This document shows positions 1 to 11,181 of a stretch of DNA of 64,000 nt, in pieces. The notes beneath the pieces were generated by a model. It was not told the origin of the DNA, searched no databases, and saw only the letters and a program-made list of their open reading frames with translations. The position numbers were made by a program, and so were the translations under genes. The first letter of the stretch is position 1. Each line of letters starts with the position of its first letter. The stretch comes from Tragulus kanchil (taxonomy: Eukaryota > Chordata > Mammalia > Artiodactyla > Tragulidae): positions 40,037,874 through 40,101,873 of the forward strand of contig JAIOJX010000003.1 in NCBI GenBank assembly GCA_022376925.1. The letters run 5' to 3'.

Positions 1-44
1 ATGGGTATTAACATCAAGACAGTCATGCTAATAAGGTAAATACT

Positions 45-258
45 GGGCTTCCTAAGTGGTATTAGTGGTAAAGAACCCGCCTGCCAATGAGGAGAATAAG
101 AATCGCAGGTTTGATCCCTGAGCCTGGAAAATCCCCTAAAGGAGGAAATGGAACCCACTCATATATGTTCTTGCCAGAGGAACCCCGTGGACCAAAGAGC
201 CTGGCTACAGTCCATGGGTCACAAAGAACTGGACACAAATGAAGCGACTTAGCACATA
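45..258 (+). mobile_element. Bov-tA SINE
   Basis: A full-length but diverged Bov-tA. The tRNA-Glu-like head is recognisable (GGGCTTCC, then GTGGTAAAGAA as a degenerate A box, and GTTTGATCCCTG as the B box). It is followed by the BovB-derived part with ATCCCC, CCATGGGTCACAAAG and ACTGGACAC. Non-autonomous, Pol III-type, presumed inactive. Confidence 0.9.
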
Positions 259-559
259 CACCCAAGGCAGATACTAGCTTAGAGTAGTGGCCAGAGTTGT
301 CCAAGACATTTTGATGCATTTTAAGACTGCCTTCTCTACAAGTATAACCTAACTGCTGGAGAATTTTTTTTCCCATAGAGTTTCTATCACCTTGATTTTC
401 CATGTTGTAAAAGTATAGCCCCTATCTCACAGAATTTTGACATTTTCAGCCTGTCAGCAAGGGAATAAGCTCATCAGAAAAATACTTTTCTGTTGTTCTC
501 AAGTTCTAAAAACAATGTCTCTGCAAATCTTGGAGAGAGTAAAACAGCCTCATGAAAGC

Positions 560-682
560 CTTTTCCACCTCCTTTCCCATTCTCTCCTGCCAGGTTGTCA
601 CAGAGCACCAGTTTTGGGTCCCCTGGTTCATGCTTGGAACTCACAGTGGATGTCTATTTTACATACAGTAACATATATTTTA
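560..682 (-). mobile_element. L1 3' region, left piece
   Basis: Read on the plus strand this shows the reverse complement of an artiodactyl L1 3' UTR (GGTTGTCACAGAGCACCAG, CTATTTTACA). The element resumes at about 899 after a Bov-tA insertion. Confidence 0.7.
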
Positions 683-897
683 GGGGTTTCACTTGCGGCC
701 CACATGGTGAAAAACTACACTCCCCTACAATGTCGGAGACCCAGGTATGATCCTGGCTCAGGAAGATACCCCAAGAAGGGAATGGCAACCCGCCAGTATT
801 CTTGCCTGCAGAATTCCATGGACAGAGGAATCTGGTGGGTTACAGTCCATGGGGTCGCAAGAGTCAGACCAGACAGAAGTGACTAACACACACACAG
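683..897 (+). mobile_element. Bov-tA SINE nested in L1
   Basis: Diverged head at 683-745, then the B-box-like TATGATCCTGG, then well-preserved CCAGTATTCTTGCCTG and CAGTCCATGGGGTCGCAA. Sequence on both sides belongs to one minus-strand L1, so this is an insertion into it. It ends in a short ACACAC tail. Confidence 0.88.
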
Positions 898-898
898 T

Positions 899-1100
899 GT
901 GTATGTTTCAATGTTATTCTCTCAAATCGTCTCATGCTCTCCTTATCCCACGAAGTCCAAAAGTCTGTTCTCTATGTCTGTGTCTCTTTTGTTGCCCCAC
1001 ACAGAGGATCTTCAGAACCATTTTCCTAAATTCCATATATGTGTGTTAATATACGGTATTTGTCTTCCTGACTTACCTCACTCTGTAGAATAGGCTCTGT
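899..1100 (-). mobile_element. L1 ORF2 end and 3' UTR, right piece
   Basis: Reverse complement of an L1 ORF2 C-terminal/3' UTR boundary, recognised from AAAGTCTGTTCTCTATGTCTG, the ATTCCATATATGTGTGTTAATATA word and CTGACTTACCTCACTCTGTA. It is the continuation of 560-682. Confidence 0.8.
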
Positions 1101-1153
1101 TTTGTTTTGATGGGTATTAACATCAAGACAGTCATGCTAATAAGGTAAATACT

Positions 1154-1367
1154 GGGCTTCCTAAGTGGTATTAGTGGTAAAGAACCCGCCTGCCAATGAG
1201 GAGAATAAGAATCGCAGGTTTGATCCCTGAGCCTGGAAAATCCCCTAAAGGAGGAAATGGAACCCACTCATATATGTTCTTGCCAGAGGAACCCCGTGGA
1301 CCAAAGAGCCTGGCTACAGTCCATGGGTCACAAAGAACTGGACACAAATGAAGCGACTTAGCACATA
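1154..1367 (+). mobile_element. Bov-tA SINE (second copy through D1)
   Basis: Base-for-base repeat of the Bov-tA at 45-258, carried by the duplicated block; not an independent insertion. Confidence 0.9.
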
Positions 1368-1658
1368 CACCCAAGGCAGATACTAGCTTAGAGTAGTGGC
1401 CAGAGTTGTCCAAGACATTTTGATGCATTTTAAGACTGCCTTCTCTACAAGTATAACCTAACTGCTGGAGAATTTTTTTTCCCATAGAGTTTCTATCACC
1501 TTGATTTTCCATGTTGTAAAAGTATAGCCCCTATCTCACAGAATTTTGACATTTTCAGCCTGTCAGCAAGGGAATAAGCTCATCAGAAAAATACTTTTCT
1601 GTTGTTCTCAAGTTCTAAAAACAATGTCTCTGCAAATCTTGGAGAGGGAGTAAAACAG

Positions 1659-4029
1659 TCAGAAAGAAGAAGTTTGCACCAAAAACCTATGAAGGGAGTT
1701 TTATGGACTCAAATATGTATTCAGCAAATGTTATGAACTACTTTATGAACCAAATTTCCCTGACAGGATAGAACAAGCTGGGCTTTCTGATGGCAGAATT
1801 GGCCCTGCATTAAAGCAAAGCAGCTCAGCTTTTGCATAAACATCATTGAAGGAAATGTAGTTAGTCGTTTTTACAGCCTTATTTTGACAGTGCAGGCATC
1901 TCTGTATTTACTAGCACTTGTGACTGATAGCTTGACTGTGTACCATTCATGTGTATTCAGCTTTTGTTGTTCTGCATATATAAGGAGTAAGTTTTAAAAT
2001 ACAAAGCAAATTGTGTTTGTAAAGTCTGATCATAGTACCCTGTATGTTTTCAGCTTAGTTTCTTTTCGTTATAACATAATCTTCAAGTTATTTCTGTGTA
2101 GTACCTGAATATGGGATAAACAGAAATAATTATTACATTAATTCATGCTTATGGACAGGAAGGAATACAAAAAGTTATCAAAGAACTATAAAAGTCAAAT
2201 AATTGGCAGCAGCAAAACTGCTCATCCAATAAAAAGTTTCAGTGTTTTTCTTTTCATGGTTTTGGCTTTATTTCTGTTTTTTTTTTTTTTTTTTTTAGTT
2301 GACATGAGTTTTACATTTACACTTAGTCTGTAGGAGTATTTATTCCAAGTAATACATTTGAAAATCAGTAAAATTTTTCAGACAAAAAATGTCATTAGTT
2401 CATGATTACATTTTGGCCCATGACTGTCCATCATTAAAATTCATGCTATTACAGTTATTTCTAAATTCACAAAAAGACCTCTTTGTGTACAATGGCCTGG
2501 AGAAGTAATGTAATATGTAATTGTGGTCCTTCTGAAAATCCTAATTACAGGATGAGGCTAAATGTCCTCTGTACCATGACTGGAATAGCCCCATGAGTTC
2601 CTCCTGTCTCACAGCTAATCAAGGATACCTATTTAGGCTTTTAGCCATGTACCCCAAGTTGGTCAACTGATTTAACTGTCTTTGTATATATCCATGTGTA
2701 TGCTGGATGTGATAGCCAATTATATATTTTCAGTTTCTCATATATACTTCTTCAAAACTAGTCTCTGAAATAAAATTTAAGTAGTATACCTTAAAGAGAC
2801 AAATATGCAACAGAATCCATAGATCAAGGCTCAAAAAATAATAGCCAAGTAATGAAGGAAAGGACATATTTGAAAACCAAACTGAAACAAGTACAATTTT
2901 TAAATTTAGGTATGGAGGATTTATAAGGTTGTGTTCATGATTGCTATCTTAAGAAAAAAGGGCCTTATTGACAGTGCAGGCATCTCTGTATTTACTAGCA
3001 CTTGTGACTGATAGCTTGACTGTGTACCATTCATGTGTATTCAGCTTTTGTTGTTCTGCATATATAAGGAGTAAGTTTTAAAATACAAAGCAAATTGTGT
3101 TTGTAAAGTCTGATCATAGTACCCTGTATGTTTTCAGCTTAGTTTCTTTTCGTTATAACATAATCTTCAAGTTATTTCTGTGTAGTACCTGAATATGGGA
3201 TAAACAGAAATAATTATTACATTAATTCATGCTTATGGACAGGAAGGAATACAAAAAGTTATCAAAGAACTATAAAAGTCAAATAATTGGCAGCAGCAAA
3301 ACTGCTCATCCAATAAAAAGTTTCAGTGTTTTTCTTTTCATGGTTTTGGCTTTATTTCTGTTTTTTTTTTTTTTTTAGTTGACATGAGTTTTACATTTAC
3401 ACTTAGTCTGTAGGAGTATTTATTCCAAGTAATACATTTGAAAATCAGTAAAATTTTTCAGACAAAAAATGTCATTAGTTCATGATTACATTTTGGCCCA
3501 TGACTGTCCATCATTAAAATTCATGCTATTACAGTTATTTCTAAATTCACAAAAAGACCTCTTTGTGTACAATGGCCTGGAGAAGTAATGTAATATGTAA
3601 TTGTGGTCCTTCTGAAAATCCTAATTACAGGATGAGGCTAAATGTCCTCTGTACCATGACTGGAATAGCCCCATGAGTTCCTCCTGTCTCACAGCTAATC
3701 AAGGATACCTATTTAGGCTTTTAGCCATGTACCCCAAGTTGGTCAACTGATTTAACTGTCTTTGTATATATCCATGTGTATGCTGGATGTGATAGCCAAT
3801 TATATATTTTCAGTTTCTCATATATACTTCTTCAAAACTAGTCTCTGAAATAAAATTTAAGTAGTATACCTTAAAGAGACAAATATGCAACAGAATCCAT
3901 AGATCAAGGCTCAAAAAATAATAGCCAAGTAATGAAGGAAAGGACATATTTGAAAACCAAACTGAAACAAGTACAATTTTTAAATTTAGGTATGGAGGAT
4001 TTATAAGGTTGTGTTCATGATTGCTATCT
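1659..4029. other. Unassigned, mostly the D2 duplicated block
   Basis: AT-rich, apparently single-copy DNA apart from D2. A long T-run sits at 2277-2297 and 3361-3376. I see no exon-like ORF and no repeat family I can name. Confidence 0.5.
1882..4029. repeat. Tandem duplication D2 (period about 1080)
   Basis: Positions 1882-2949 recur at 2966-4029. The offset falls from 1084 to 1080 because the T-run near 2277-2297 is four bases shorter in the second copy. Sixteen bases of purine-rich filler (2950-2965) separate the copies. The duplicated DNA itself has no repeat family I recognise. Confidence 0.97.
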
Positions 4030-4035
4030 AAGAAA

Positions 4036-4214
4036 GTGATTCAGTTATGCATATACATTCTTTTTTTATATTCTTTTCTATATGGTTTATCCTAGAATGC
4101 TGAATATAGTTCTCTGTGCTATACAGTAGGACCTTGTTTATCCATTCTGTATATAAAAGCTTACTTCTGCTAACCCCAGTCCCCTACTGCATTTGATCGT
4201 CAAACTTATATCCC
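4036..4214 (-). mobile_element. L1 3' UTR fragment
   Basis: Contains GTGATTCAGTTATGCATATA, GTGCTATACAGTAGGACCTTG and TCTGCTAACCCCAGTC, which are characteristic of the reverse complement of mammalian L1 3' ends. No coding part is left. Confidence 0.8.
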
Positions 4215-4805
4215 GAGCAAAAAAGAAACAATGAAAAGAAACAAAATAATACATTAGGAGAAATCAGTTTTTCTCAACCTTTTGCTGTTCAGGACAAAAC
4301 CTACTTGTCATTTTGTGTTTGGCTATTAGAAGTGAAGACTACATTTGTAGGCCATTTAATTACTATAGGATTTGATAAATTGCAATGATGCAAATTTTAT
4401 TTATTTTAAAACAGCCATTAATTCCAAGTTAATATGCACAACAGGACTGGACAGAATGCTGTCAAACAGATAATATCTGGTGTGTTAATATAAAAGAATA
4501 AAGTTTCTTTCCAGAATCACGTTCCTCATAGTCAGTCTAGAAACTGTGATTTTTAAAAATTAATCCTTTGATTTCTATAATACCTACCGTATGATTCCAA
4601 TCATTTGAATTCAGAAAACACAAAGGAGGATTTTGGCATCAGATTAAATCTTGTATTTCATATTCTGGAATTTTTTATATGGTCCAAATCGGAGAGATTT
4701 AGTACCAGATGGATGAGTGGATTTATTGGTGATTTTATTAATCAACTACTATGTCCAGAGAACATCTCAACACTTGAAAGAGGAGTAAGAGTCATCTCAT
4801 TCAGT
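4215..4805. other. Unassigned AT-rich stretch
   Basis: No recognisable repeat. A frame of 73 codons (4605-4826) has no known motif and no sign of splice context, so I treat it as chance. Confidence 0.5.
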
Positions 4806-5008
4806 GTTGACAAACTTTTTCCATGAAGAGTTAAGTAGTACATATTTTCACTCTGTGGACTACGTTTAACTCTTATGTTTTATTGCAGAAGTAGTCAGAG
4901 ACAATATGTAACCAAACTGGTGTGACTGTATTGCAATAAAATTTTATTTATAAGAACAGGCAGTGGTCATATTTGATCCACCTGGCCTCCTCTGCCAAAC
5001 CCTGAGCT
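4806..5008 (+). mobile_element. Ancient DNA-transposon-like repeat
   Basis: Reads as a decayed copy of a common mammalian non-autonomous repeat. It opens with GTTGACAAACTTTTTCCATG, has a central GACAATATGTAACCAAA and AATAAAATTTTATTTA, and closes with TGCCAAACCCTGAGC. The family is inferred from this word order; I am not certain of its formal name. Confidence 0.55.
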
Positions 5009-5039
5009 AAATAAATAGAATGGACATTTACTTTTTTCT

Positions 5040-5141
5040 ATGTTATTTTTAATGTATTTCTTCATTGGAAGAACATTGTTTTACAATATTGTAGTGGTTT
5101 CTACCATACAAGAACACAAATCAGCCATAATTATACATAGA
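5040..5141 (-). mobile_element. L1 3' end fragment
   Basis: The terminal part of an L1 3' UTR in reverse orientation: TTACAATATTGTAGTGGTTT and ATCAGCCATAATTATACATA. It abuts a truncated Bov-tA and then a separate plus-strand L1 end. Confidence 0.75.
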
Positions 5142-5144
5142 TCA

Positions 5145-5266
5145 TGGCGAAGGGAAGGGCAACAAACTCCAGTATTCTTGCCTGAAAAATCCCAAGGACA
5201 GAGGAGCCTGGTGGCAACAGTCCATGGGGTCACAAAGAGTCAGACACGTCTGAGAAGCTGAGCATG
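5145..5266 (+). mobile_element. Bov-tA SINE, 5'-truncated
   Basis: Only the distal half is present: AGTATTCTTGCCTG, GACAGAGGAGCCTGGTGG, CAGTCCATGGGGTCACAAAG. The tRNA-like head is missing. The last two-thirds recur at 6266-6357 through D3. Confidence 0.85.
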
Positions 5267-5311
5267 CCCTCACCTATCCGTGTCACCTCCCTCTTACTTT
5301 GTCTTTCCCAT

Positions 5312-5642
5312 TAGGATATCCCTCAATGGATAAATGGATGAATAAGATGTGGCACATATATACAATGGACTGTTACTCTGCCATAAAAAAGAATGAATTT
5401 GAGTCAGTTCTAGTGAGGTGGATGAACACAGAGCTTTTTATATAGAATGAAGCAAGTCAGTAAAACAAATATCATATATTAATGCATATATATAGAATCT
5501 CGAGAAAATGGTTTGAACCTATTTGGAAGAAATGGAGACACAGACATATAGAATGGATGTGTGGACACAGTCGGGGGAGGAGAGAGTGGGGCAAATGAAG
5601 AAAGTAGCATAGACATACATACTGTCATGTGTAAAGTAGAGA
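5312..5642 (+). mobile_element. L1 ORF2 end and 3' UTR
   Basis: Plus-strand L1 remnant. GGATAAATGGATGAATAAGA, TACAATGGACTGTTACTCTG and CCATAAAAAAGAATGAATTT correspond to the end of ORF2, followed by 3' UTR with CTGTCATGTGTAAAGTAGA. Frames are broken. Confidence 0.85.
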
Positions 5643-5704
5643 GTTGGTGAGATACTCACCTTTTAGGTTCTTCCACAAGAGGTACTTTTCCTGCCTTGGA
5701 TGTT

Positions 5705-5977
5705 TATTTTTAATTTTGGCCTCTTTTATTGGTTTTCCACTCATTTATTTTTCATCCATCTTTGTTCTTTGGCCTGTGTGGGCCTACCTTTGCAGTGGTC
5801 TCTCTAATTGCAGAGCACTGGCCCTGGGCTCATGCACTCCAGAATGCTGGCTCGTAATTGCACACACCGGTCCAGCTGCTCCACAGCATATGGGATCTTC
5901 CTGGGCCAGGGATCGAACTGGCATCCCTTGCACTGCAAGATGGACTCTTTAACCACTGGAACACCAGGGAAGCCCCC
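5705..5977 (-). mobile_element. CHR-2-type SINE
   Basis: tRNA-Glu-derived SINE distinct from Bov-tA. Read in reverse, the head shows CCAGGGAAGCCC, TTAACCACTGGA (A box) and GGGATCGAACTGG (B box). The body has TTGTTCTTTGGCCTGTGTGG and the tail TTTTGGCCTCTTTTATTGG. Confidence 0.88.
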
Positions 5978-6402
5978 TTGGCTATTTTTGAAGTGCATCA
6001 ACCATCTTGTACTCCATTGGAGTAGCTTATAGTTTCATACTGTGTTGAGAGGACTATCAAGAGAAAGAAGATTGAAGAGCTCTTTATGATCTCCTCCTGA
6101 AAATCCCAGCCCTTGATGACCTTTTCTTTCTGATATAATTACAGAAACACAATCTTCAATGAGATTTCTTCCGTATCTGCTATACACTTTGGAAAGAATG
6201 AAAAGCTTTCTAGCATTTTCCCATAAAACCACTTTGGTTCTTGTAATTATTCAACTAACTCAGTGTTCTTGCCTGAAAAATCCCAAGGACAGAGGAGCCT
6301 GGTGGCAACAGTCCATGGGGTCACAAAGAGTCAGACACGTCTGAGAAGCTGAGCATGCCCTCACCTATCCGTGTCACCTCCCTCTTACTTTGTCTTTCCC
6401 AT

Positions 6403-6733
6403 TAGGATATCCCTCAATGGATAAATGGATGAATAAGATGTGGCACATATATACAATGGACTGTTACTCTGCCATAAAAAAGAATGAATTTGAGTCAGTT
6501 CTAGTGAGGTGGATGAACACAGAGCTTTTTATATAGAATGAAGCAAGTCAGTAAAACAAATATCATATATTAATGCATATATATAGAATCTCGAGAAAAT
6601 GGTTTGAACCTATTTGGAAGAAATGGAGACACAGACATATAGAATGGATGTGTGGACACAGTCGGGGGAGGAGAGAGTGGGGCAAATGAAGAAAGTAGCA
6701 TAGACATACATACTGTCATGTGTAAAGTAGAGA
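6403..6733 (+). mobile_element. L1 3' end (second copy through D3)
   Basis: Duplicate of 5312-5642 at offset 1091, with no visible differences. Confidence 0.85.
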
Positions 6734-6795
6734 GTTGGTGAGATACTCACCTTTTAGGTTCTTCCACAAGAGGTACTTTTCCTGCCTTGGATGTT

Positions 6796-7068
6796 TATTT
6801 TTAATTTTGGCCTCTTTTATTGGTTTTCCACTCATTTATTTTTCATCCATCTTTGTTCTTTGGCCTGTGTGGGCCTACCTTTGCAGTGGTCTCTCTAATT
6901 GCAGAGCACTGGCCCTGGGCTCATGCACTCCAGAATGCTGGCTCGTAATTGCACACACCGGTCCAGCTGCTCCACAGCATATGGGATCTTCCTGGGCCAG
7001 GGATCGAACTGGCATCCCTTGCACTGCAAGATGGACTCTTTAACCACTGGAACACCAGGGAAGCCCCC
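6796..7068 (-). mobile_element. CHR-2-type SINE (second copy through D3)
   Basis: Duplicate of the SINE at 5705-5977, at offset 1091. Confidence 0.88.
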
Positions 7069-9598
7069 TTGGCTATTTTTGAAGTGCATCAACCATCTTG
7101 TACTCCATTGGAGTAGCTTATAGTTTCATACTGTGTTGAGAGGACTATCAAGAGAAAGAAGATTAAAGAGCTCTTTATGATCTCCTCCTGAAAATCCCAG
7201 CCCTTGATGACCTTTTCTTTCTGATATAATTACAGAAACACAATCTTCAATGAGATTTCTTCCGTATCTGCTATACACTTTGGAAAGAATGAAAAGCTTT
7301 CTAGCATTTTCCCATAAAACCACTTTGGTTCTTGTAATTATTCAACTAACTCAGTGTTCTAATTGAGCCCTATGAGCCTGGCATGACAGCAATATTTTTT
7401 AAAGTCATGTGATATTTAAGGAGTTTTATTATCCTCAGGGCATCCATACATTGATATTAAAACATGAAAAGAAAATACAGTGGAGAAAATAAAATAAGGA
7501 CATTAAGACAAGGATGTTGATAAACCTGTGTTTCACTTCATTAGAGCCCCTAAGTTTGTGGATCAAACTGACAACATTTTATCAATAAATATTTAATCAA
7601 TAAATATCTGCTGACATAATATGCAGACTTACAGAAAAGCTAACACTAAAGACCGTAAGCAGTATTCTTATTCCTGCAAGTTCTTCCTGGGAGTTGTTTA
7701 TAAGTGCTCTCATTCTGACAAAGAAAAGGGGAATGTTAAAAAGAAAGTGAGGTTCTCTAGTCATTATAGATTATAACCTCTTTTTGCCTCATGGACATAA
7801 GTTTGTTTCACTCTCTTACTTTATTGCTATTTCATACACCACATCCTCTACCAGCCTCTGAACTGAGAGGCAAAGAGGGTGAAAATCTGGCAAGTCCACT
7901 GAACTCTCAGATGTTATAGTGTAATCTATGCATAGTAAATATAAAGGGAAAAATAAAATCAACTTTAAATTAAAAATAAATCTTTATCCAAAATATTTGG
8001 AACTTTCTGCCTATCAAGGAGCACAGAAAAAAGCTTTGTAATGCCAAGCCAGTCTATAAACTTCAGTTTGTTCTTTCCTCATTTTGAATCAATATTGAAA
8101 CTACTATTTTAACTGTGTCAAATATTATATGAATTTCTGTGGGAGACTTCTTAAAATTAAGAAAAATATATTGTATTTAACCTCCATGAGCTTATAATTT
8201 TCTTTGGTGAAGCAAATCAAGCATAAAATTAGATGAACATAGTTTGGTATTGAATCATTGACATAGTACATATATCGAAATTTTTTATATATACACTCTA
8301 ATTGAGAAAGGAGATCAGTGTTGTCAGACTTTTAAAATAAAAAAAATCTCCTCCTGAAAATCCCAGCCCTTGATGACCTTTTCTTTCTGATATAATTACA
8401 GAAACACAATCTTCAATGAGATTTCTTCCGTATCTGCTATACACTTTGGAAAGAATGAAAAGCTTTCTAGCATTTTCCCATAAAACCACTTTGGTTCTTG
8501 TAATTATTCAACTAACTCAGTGTTCTAATTGAGCCCTATGAGCCTGGCATGACAGCAATATTTTTTAAAGTCATGTGATATTTAAGGAGTTTTATTATCC
8601 TCAGGGCATCCATACATTGATATTAAAACATGAAAAGAAAATACAGTGGAGAAAATAAAATAAGGACATTAAGACAAGGATGTTGATAAACCTGTGTTTC
8701 ACTTCATTAGAGCCCCTAAGTTTGTGGATCAAACTGACAACATTTTATCAATAAATATTTAATCAATAAATATCTGCTGACATAATATGCAGACTTACAG
8801 AAAAGCTAACACTAAAGACCGTAAGCAGTATTCTTATTCCTGCAAGTTCTTCCTGGGAGTTGTTTATAAGTGCTCTCATTCTGACAAAGAAAAGGGGAAT
8901 GTTAAAAAGAAAGTGAGGTTCTCTAGTCATTATAGATTATAACCTCTTTTTGCCTCATGGACATAAGTTTGTTTCACTCTCTTACTTTATTGCTATTTCA
9001 TACACCACATCCTCTACCAGCCTCTGAACTGAGAGGCAAAGAGGGTGAAAATCTGGCAAGTCCACTGAACTCTCAGATGTTATAGTGTAATCTATGCATA
9101 GTAAATATAAAGGGAAAAATAAAATCAACTTTAAATTAAAAATAAATCTTTATCCAAAATATTTGGAACTTTCTGCCTATCAAGGAGCACAGAAAAAAGC
9201 TTTGTAATGCCAAGCCAGTCTATAAACTTCAGTTTGTTCTTTCCTCATTTTTGAATCAATATTGAAACTACTATTTTAACTGTGTCAAATATTATATGAA
9301 TTTCTGTGGGAGACTTCTTAAAATTAAGAAAAATATATTGTATTTAACCTCCATGAGCTTATAATTTTCTTTGGTGAAGCAAATCAAGCATAAAATTAGA
9401 TGAACATAGTTTGGTATTGAATCATTGACATAGTACATATATCGAAATTTTTTATATATACACTCTAATTGAGAAAGGAGATCAGTGTTGTCAGATGAAT
9501 AAAAAGAGAAGACTTCTTGAAACTGAGAGAAATGAATTCAACTTCCAAAGGCTCTTAGAATGGAAACACAGATGATATATAGGTCCTTAAAATACAAA
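7069..9598. other. Unassigned AT-rich DNA, covered by D3 and D4
   Basis: No gene and no repeat family I can name. It consists of the end of D3, both copies of D4 and the start of D5. Short reverse-strand frames at 7126-7323 and 8298-8489 are copies of one another and have no motif. Confidence 0.5.
7181..9495. repeat. Tandem duplication D4 (period 1166)
   Basis: Positions 7181-8328 recur at 8347-9495. One extra T near 9250 is the only indel seen. The 18 bases between the copies (8329-8346) are almost all A and T. Because D3 and D4 overlap, the sequence around 6090-6269 is present three times (also 7181-7360 and 8347-8526). Confidence 0.97.
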
Positions 9599-9812
9599 GG
9601 GCTTCCTAGGGGGCTCAGTGGTAAAGAATATGTCTGCAATGCAGAGTACTTGGGTGGATTGCTAGGTTGGGATGATCCTCTGGAGAAGCAAATGGCAACT
9701 CACTCCACAATTCTTGCTTGGGAAACCCCATAGCCAGAGGAGCCTGGAGAGCTAAAATCCATAGGGTCACAAAGAGTCAGATGTGACTCAAGGACTAAAG
9801 CAACAATGACAA
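9599..9812 (+). mobile_element. Bov-tA SINE
   Basis: Full length. Head GGGCTTCCTAGGGGGCTCAG with GTGGTAAAGAA, an altered B-box region, then GGAAACCCCATAG, GAGGAGCCTGGAG and ATAGGGTCACAAAGAGTCAG. Ends in ACTAAAGCAACAATGAC. Confidence 0.9.
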
Positions 9813-9925
9813 AAGTGCAAAGAGTAGTTTGGACTTGACACTTGGGTAACTGGGATCCATTTCAGTGTCCTGAAAGGGAAAGGAATGGAACAATTTTGTA
9901 CTCATTTACCTATATCATCTCAAAA

Positions 9926-9988
9926 TTATATATATATATATATGTATAAATATAACTAATATATATTATATTTTTTATAATATAATTA
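9926..9988. repeat. AT-rich low-complexity tract
   Basis: A degenerate TA microsatellite with TATATA runs interrupted by G and A. The copy at 11118-11181 differs by two or more bases, as expected for sequencing or slippage noise. Confidence 0.8.
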
Positions 9989-10791
9989 AAAAACTGCTTG
10001 GATGTATATATGAAGTTCTCAGCATAAGGCAAATCGAGTAAACTTTGGCTATCATTACTATCTCTTAATATAATCTCTTCAGTTTGCAGATAACATCTCC
10101 AGGTGCCCGAATGGTGTAGTGATTTGTTCCATGTCATACAAGAGAGTTGCTTATAAGACAGGCCTCTTTCCACTAAATCATGATTAAGAGATAAGCCTGC
10201 CCTGTTCTGAATGGCCTTCCTGGAGTTCTACAATCTGGCAGTTTAGGCTTGTGTTAGTGGTCTTGCATATTAACAACTTAAAAATAGATGTAGAATTTAA
10301 ATGGAGAAGGAAAAGACAGCAGATCGCAAATTAAAATAAATCTTTATCCAAAATATTTGGAACTTTCTGCCTATCAAGGAGCACAGAAAAAAGCTTTGTA
10401 ATGCCAAGCCAGTCTATAAACTTCAGTTTGTTCTTTCCTCATTTTGAATCAATATTGAAACTACTATTTTAACTGTGTCAAATATTATATGAATTTCTGT
10501 GGGAGACTTCTTAAAATTAAGAAAAATATATTGTATTTAACCTCCATGAGCTTATAATTTTCTTTGGTGAAGCAAATCAAGCATAAAATTAGATGAACAT
10601 AGTTTGGTATTGAATCATTGACATAGTACATATATCGAAATTTTTTATATATACACTCTAATTGAGAAAGGAGATCAGTGTTGTCAGATGAATAAAAAGA
10701 GAAGACTTCTTGAAACTGAGAGAAATGAATTCAACTTCCAAAGGCTCTTAGAATGGAAACACAGATGATATATAGGTCCTTAAAATACAAA

Positions 10792-11006
10792 GGGCTTCCT
10801 AGGGGGCTCAGTGGTAAAGAATATGTCTGCAATGCAGAGTACTTGGGTGGATTGCTAGGTTGGGATGATCCTCTGGAGAAGCAAATGGCAACTCACTCCA
10901 CAATTCTTGCTTGGGAAACCCCATAGACAGAGGAGCCTGGAGAGCTACAATCCATAGGGTCACAAAGAGTCAGATGTGACTCAAGGACTAAAGCAACAAT
11001 GACAAA
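10792..11006 (+). mobile_element. Bov-tA SINE (second copy through D5)
   Basis: Duplicate of 9599-9812 with two substitutions (positions near 10927 and 10947). Both restore the usual Bov-tA bases (ATAGACAG, CTACAATCC), so the first copy probably carries the errors. Confidence 0.9.
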
Positions 11007-11117
11007 AGTGCAAAGAGTAGTTTGGACTTGACACTTGGGTAACTGGGATCCATTTCAGTGTCCTGAAAGGGAAAGGAATGGAACAATTTTGTACTCATTT
11101 ACCTATATCATCTCAAA

Positions 11118-11181
11118 ATTATATATATATATATATATGTATAAATATAACTAATATATATTATATTTTTTATAATATAAT
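11118..11181. repeat. AT-rich low-complexity tract (second copy through D5)
   Basis: Duplicate of 9926-9988, slightly longer. Confidence 0.8.

Larger units (their letters stand above)
1..1658. repeat. Tandem duplication D1 (period 1109)
   Basis: Positions 1-547 recur at 1110-1658, with only a 2-base insertion close to the end. A period of 1109 with the match ending at 547 implies that the second unit is 548-1656 and that the first unit started about 560 bases before the window. The segment 548-1109 would then be the second copy of sequence lying just outside. The junction at 547/548 is blunt. Confidence 0.95.
5175..7360. repeat. Tandem duplication D3 (period 1091)
   Basis: Positions 5175-6269 recur at 6266-7360 with a constant offset of 1091 and a single visible substitution (G at about 6074, A in the second copy). 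The copies share TTCT at the junction (6266-6269) with no filler. The block carries a Bov-tA tail, an L1 3' end and a CHR-2 SINE. Confidence 0.97.

Noticed and set aside
5040..5642. Twin-primed (inverted) single L1 insertion
   Set aside because: Both arms contain the terminal 3' UTR and point outward with a truncated Bov-tA between them. Twin priming would invert a more 5' part instead. Two separate insertions fit better.
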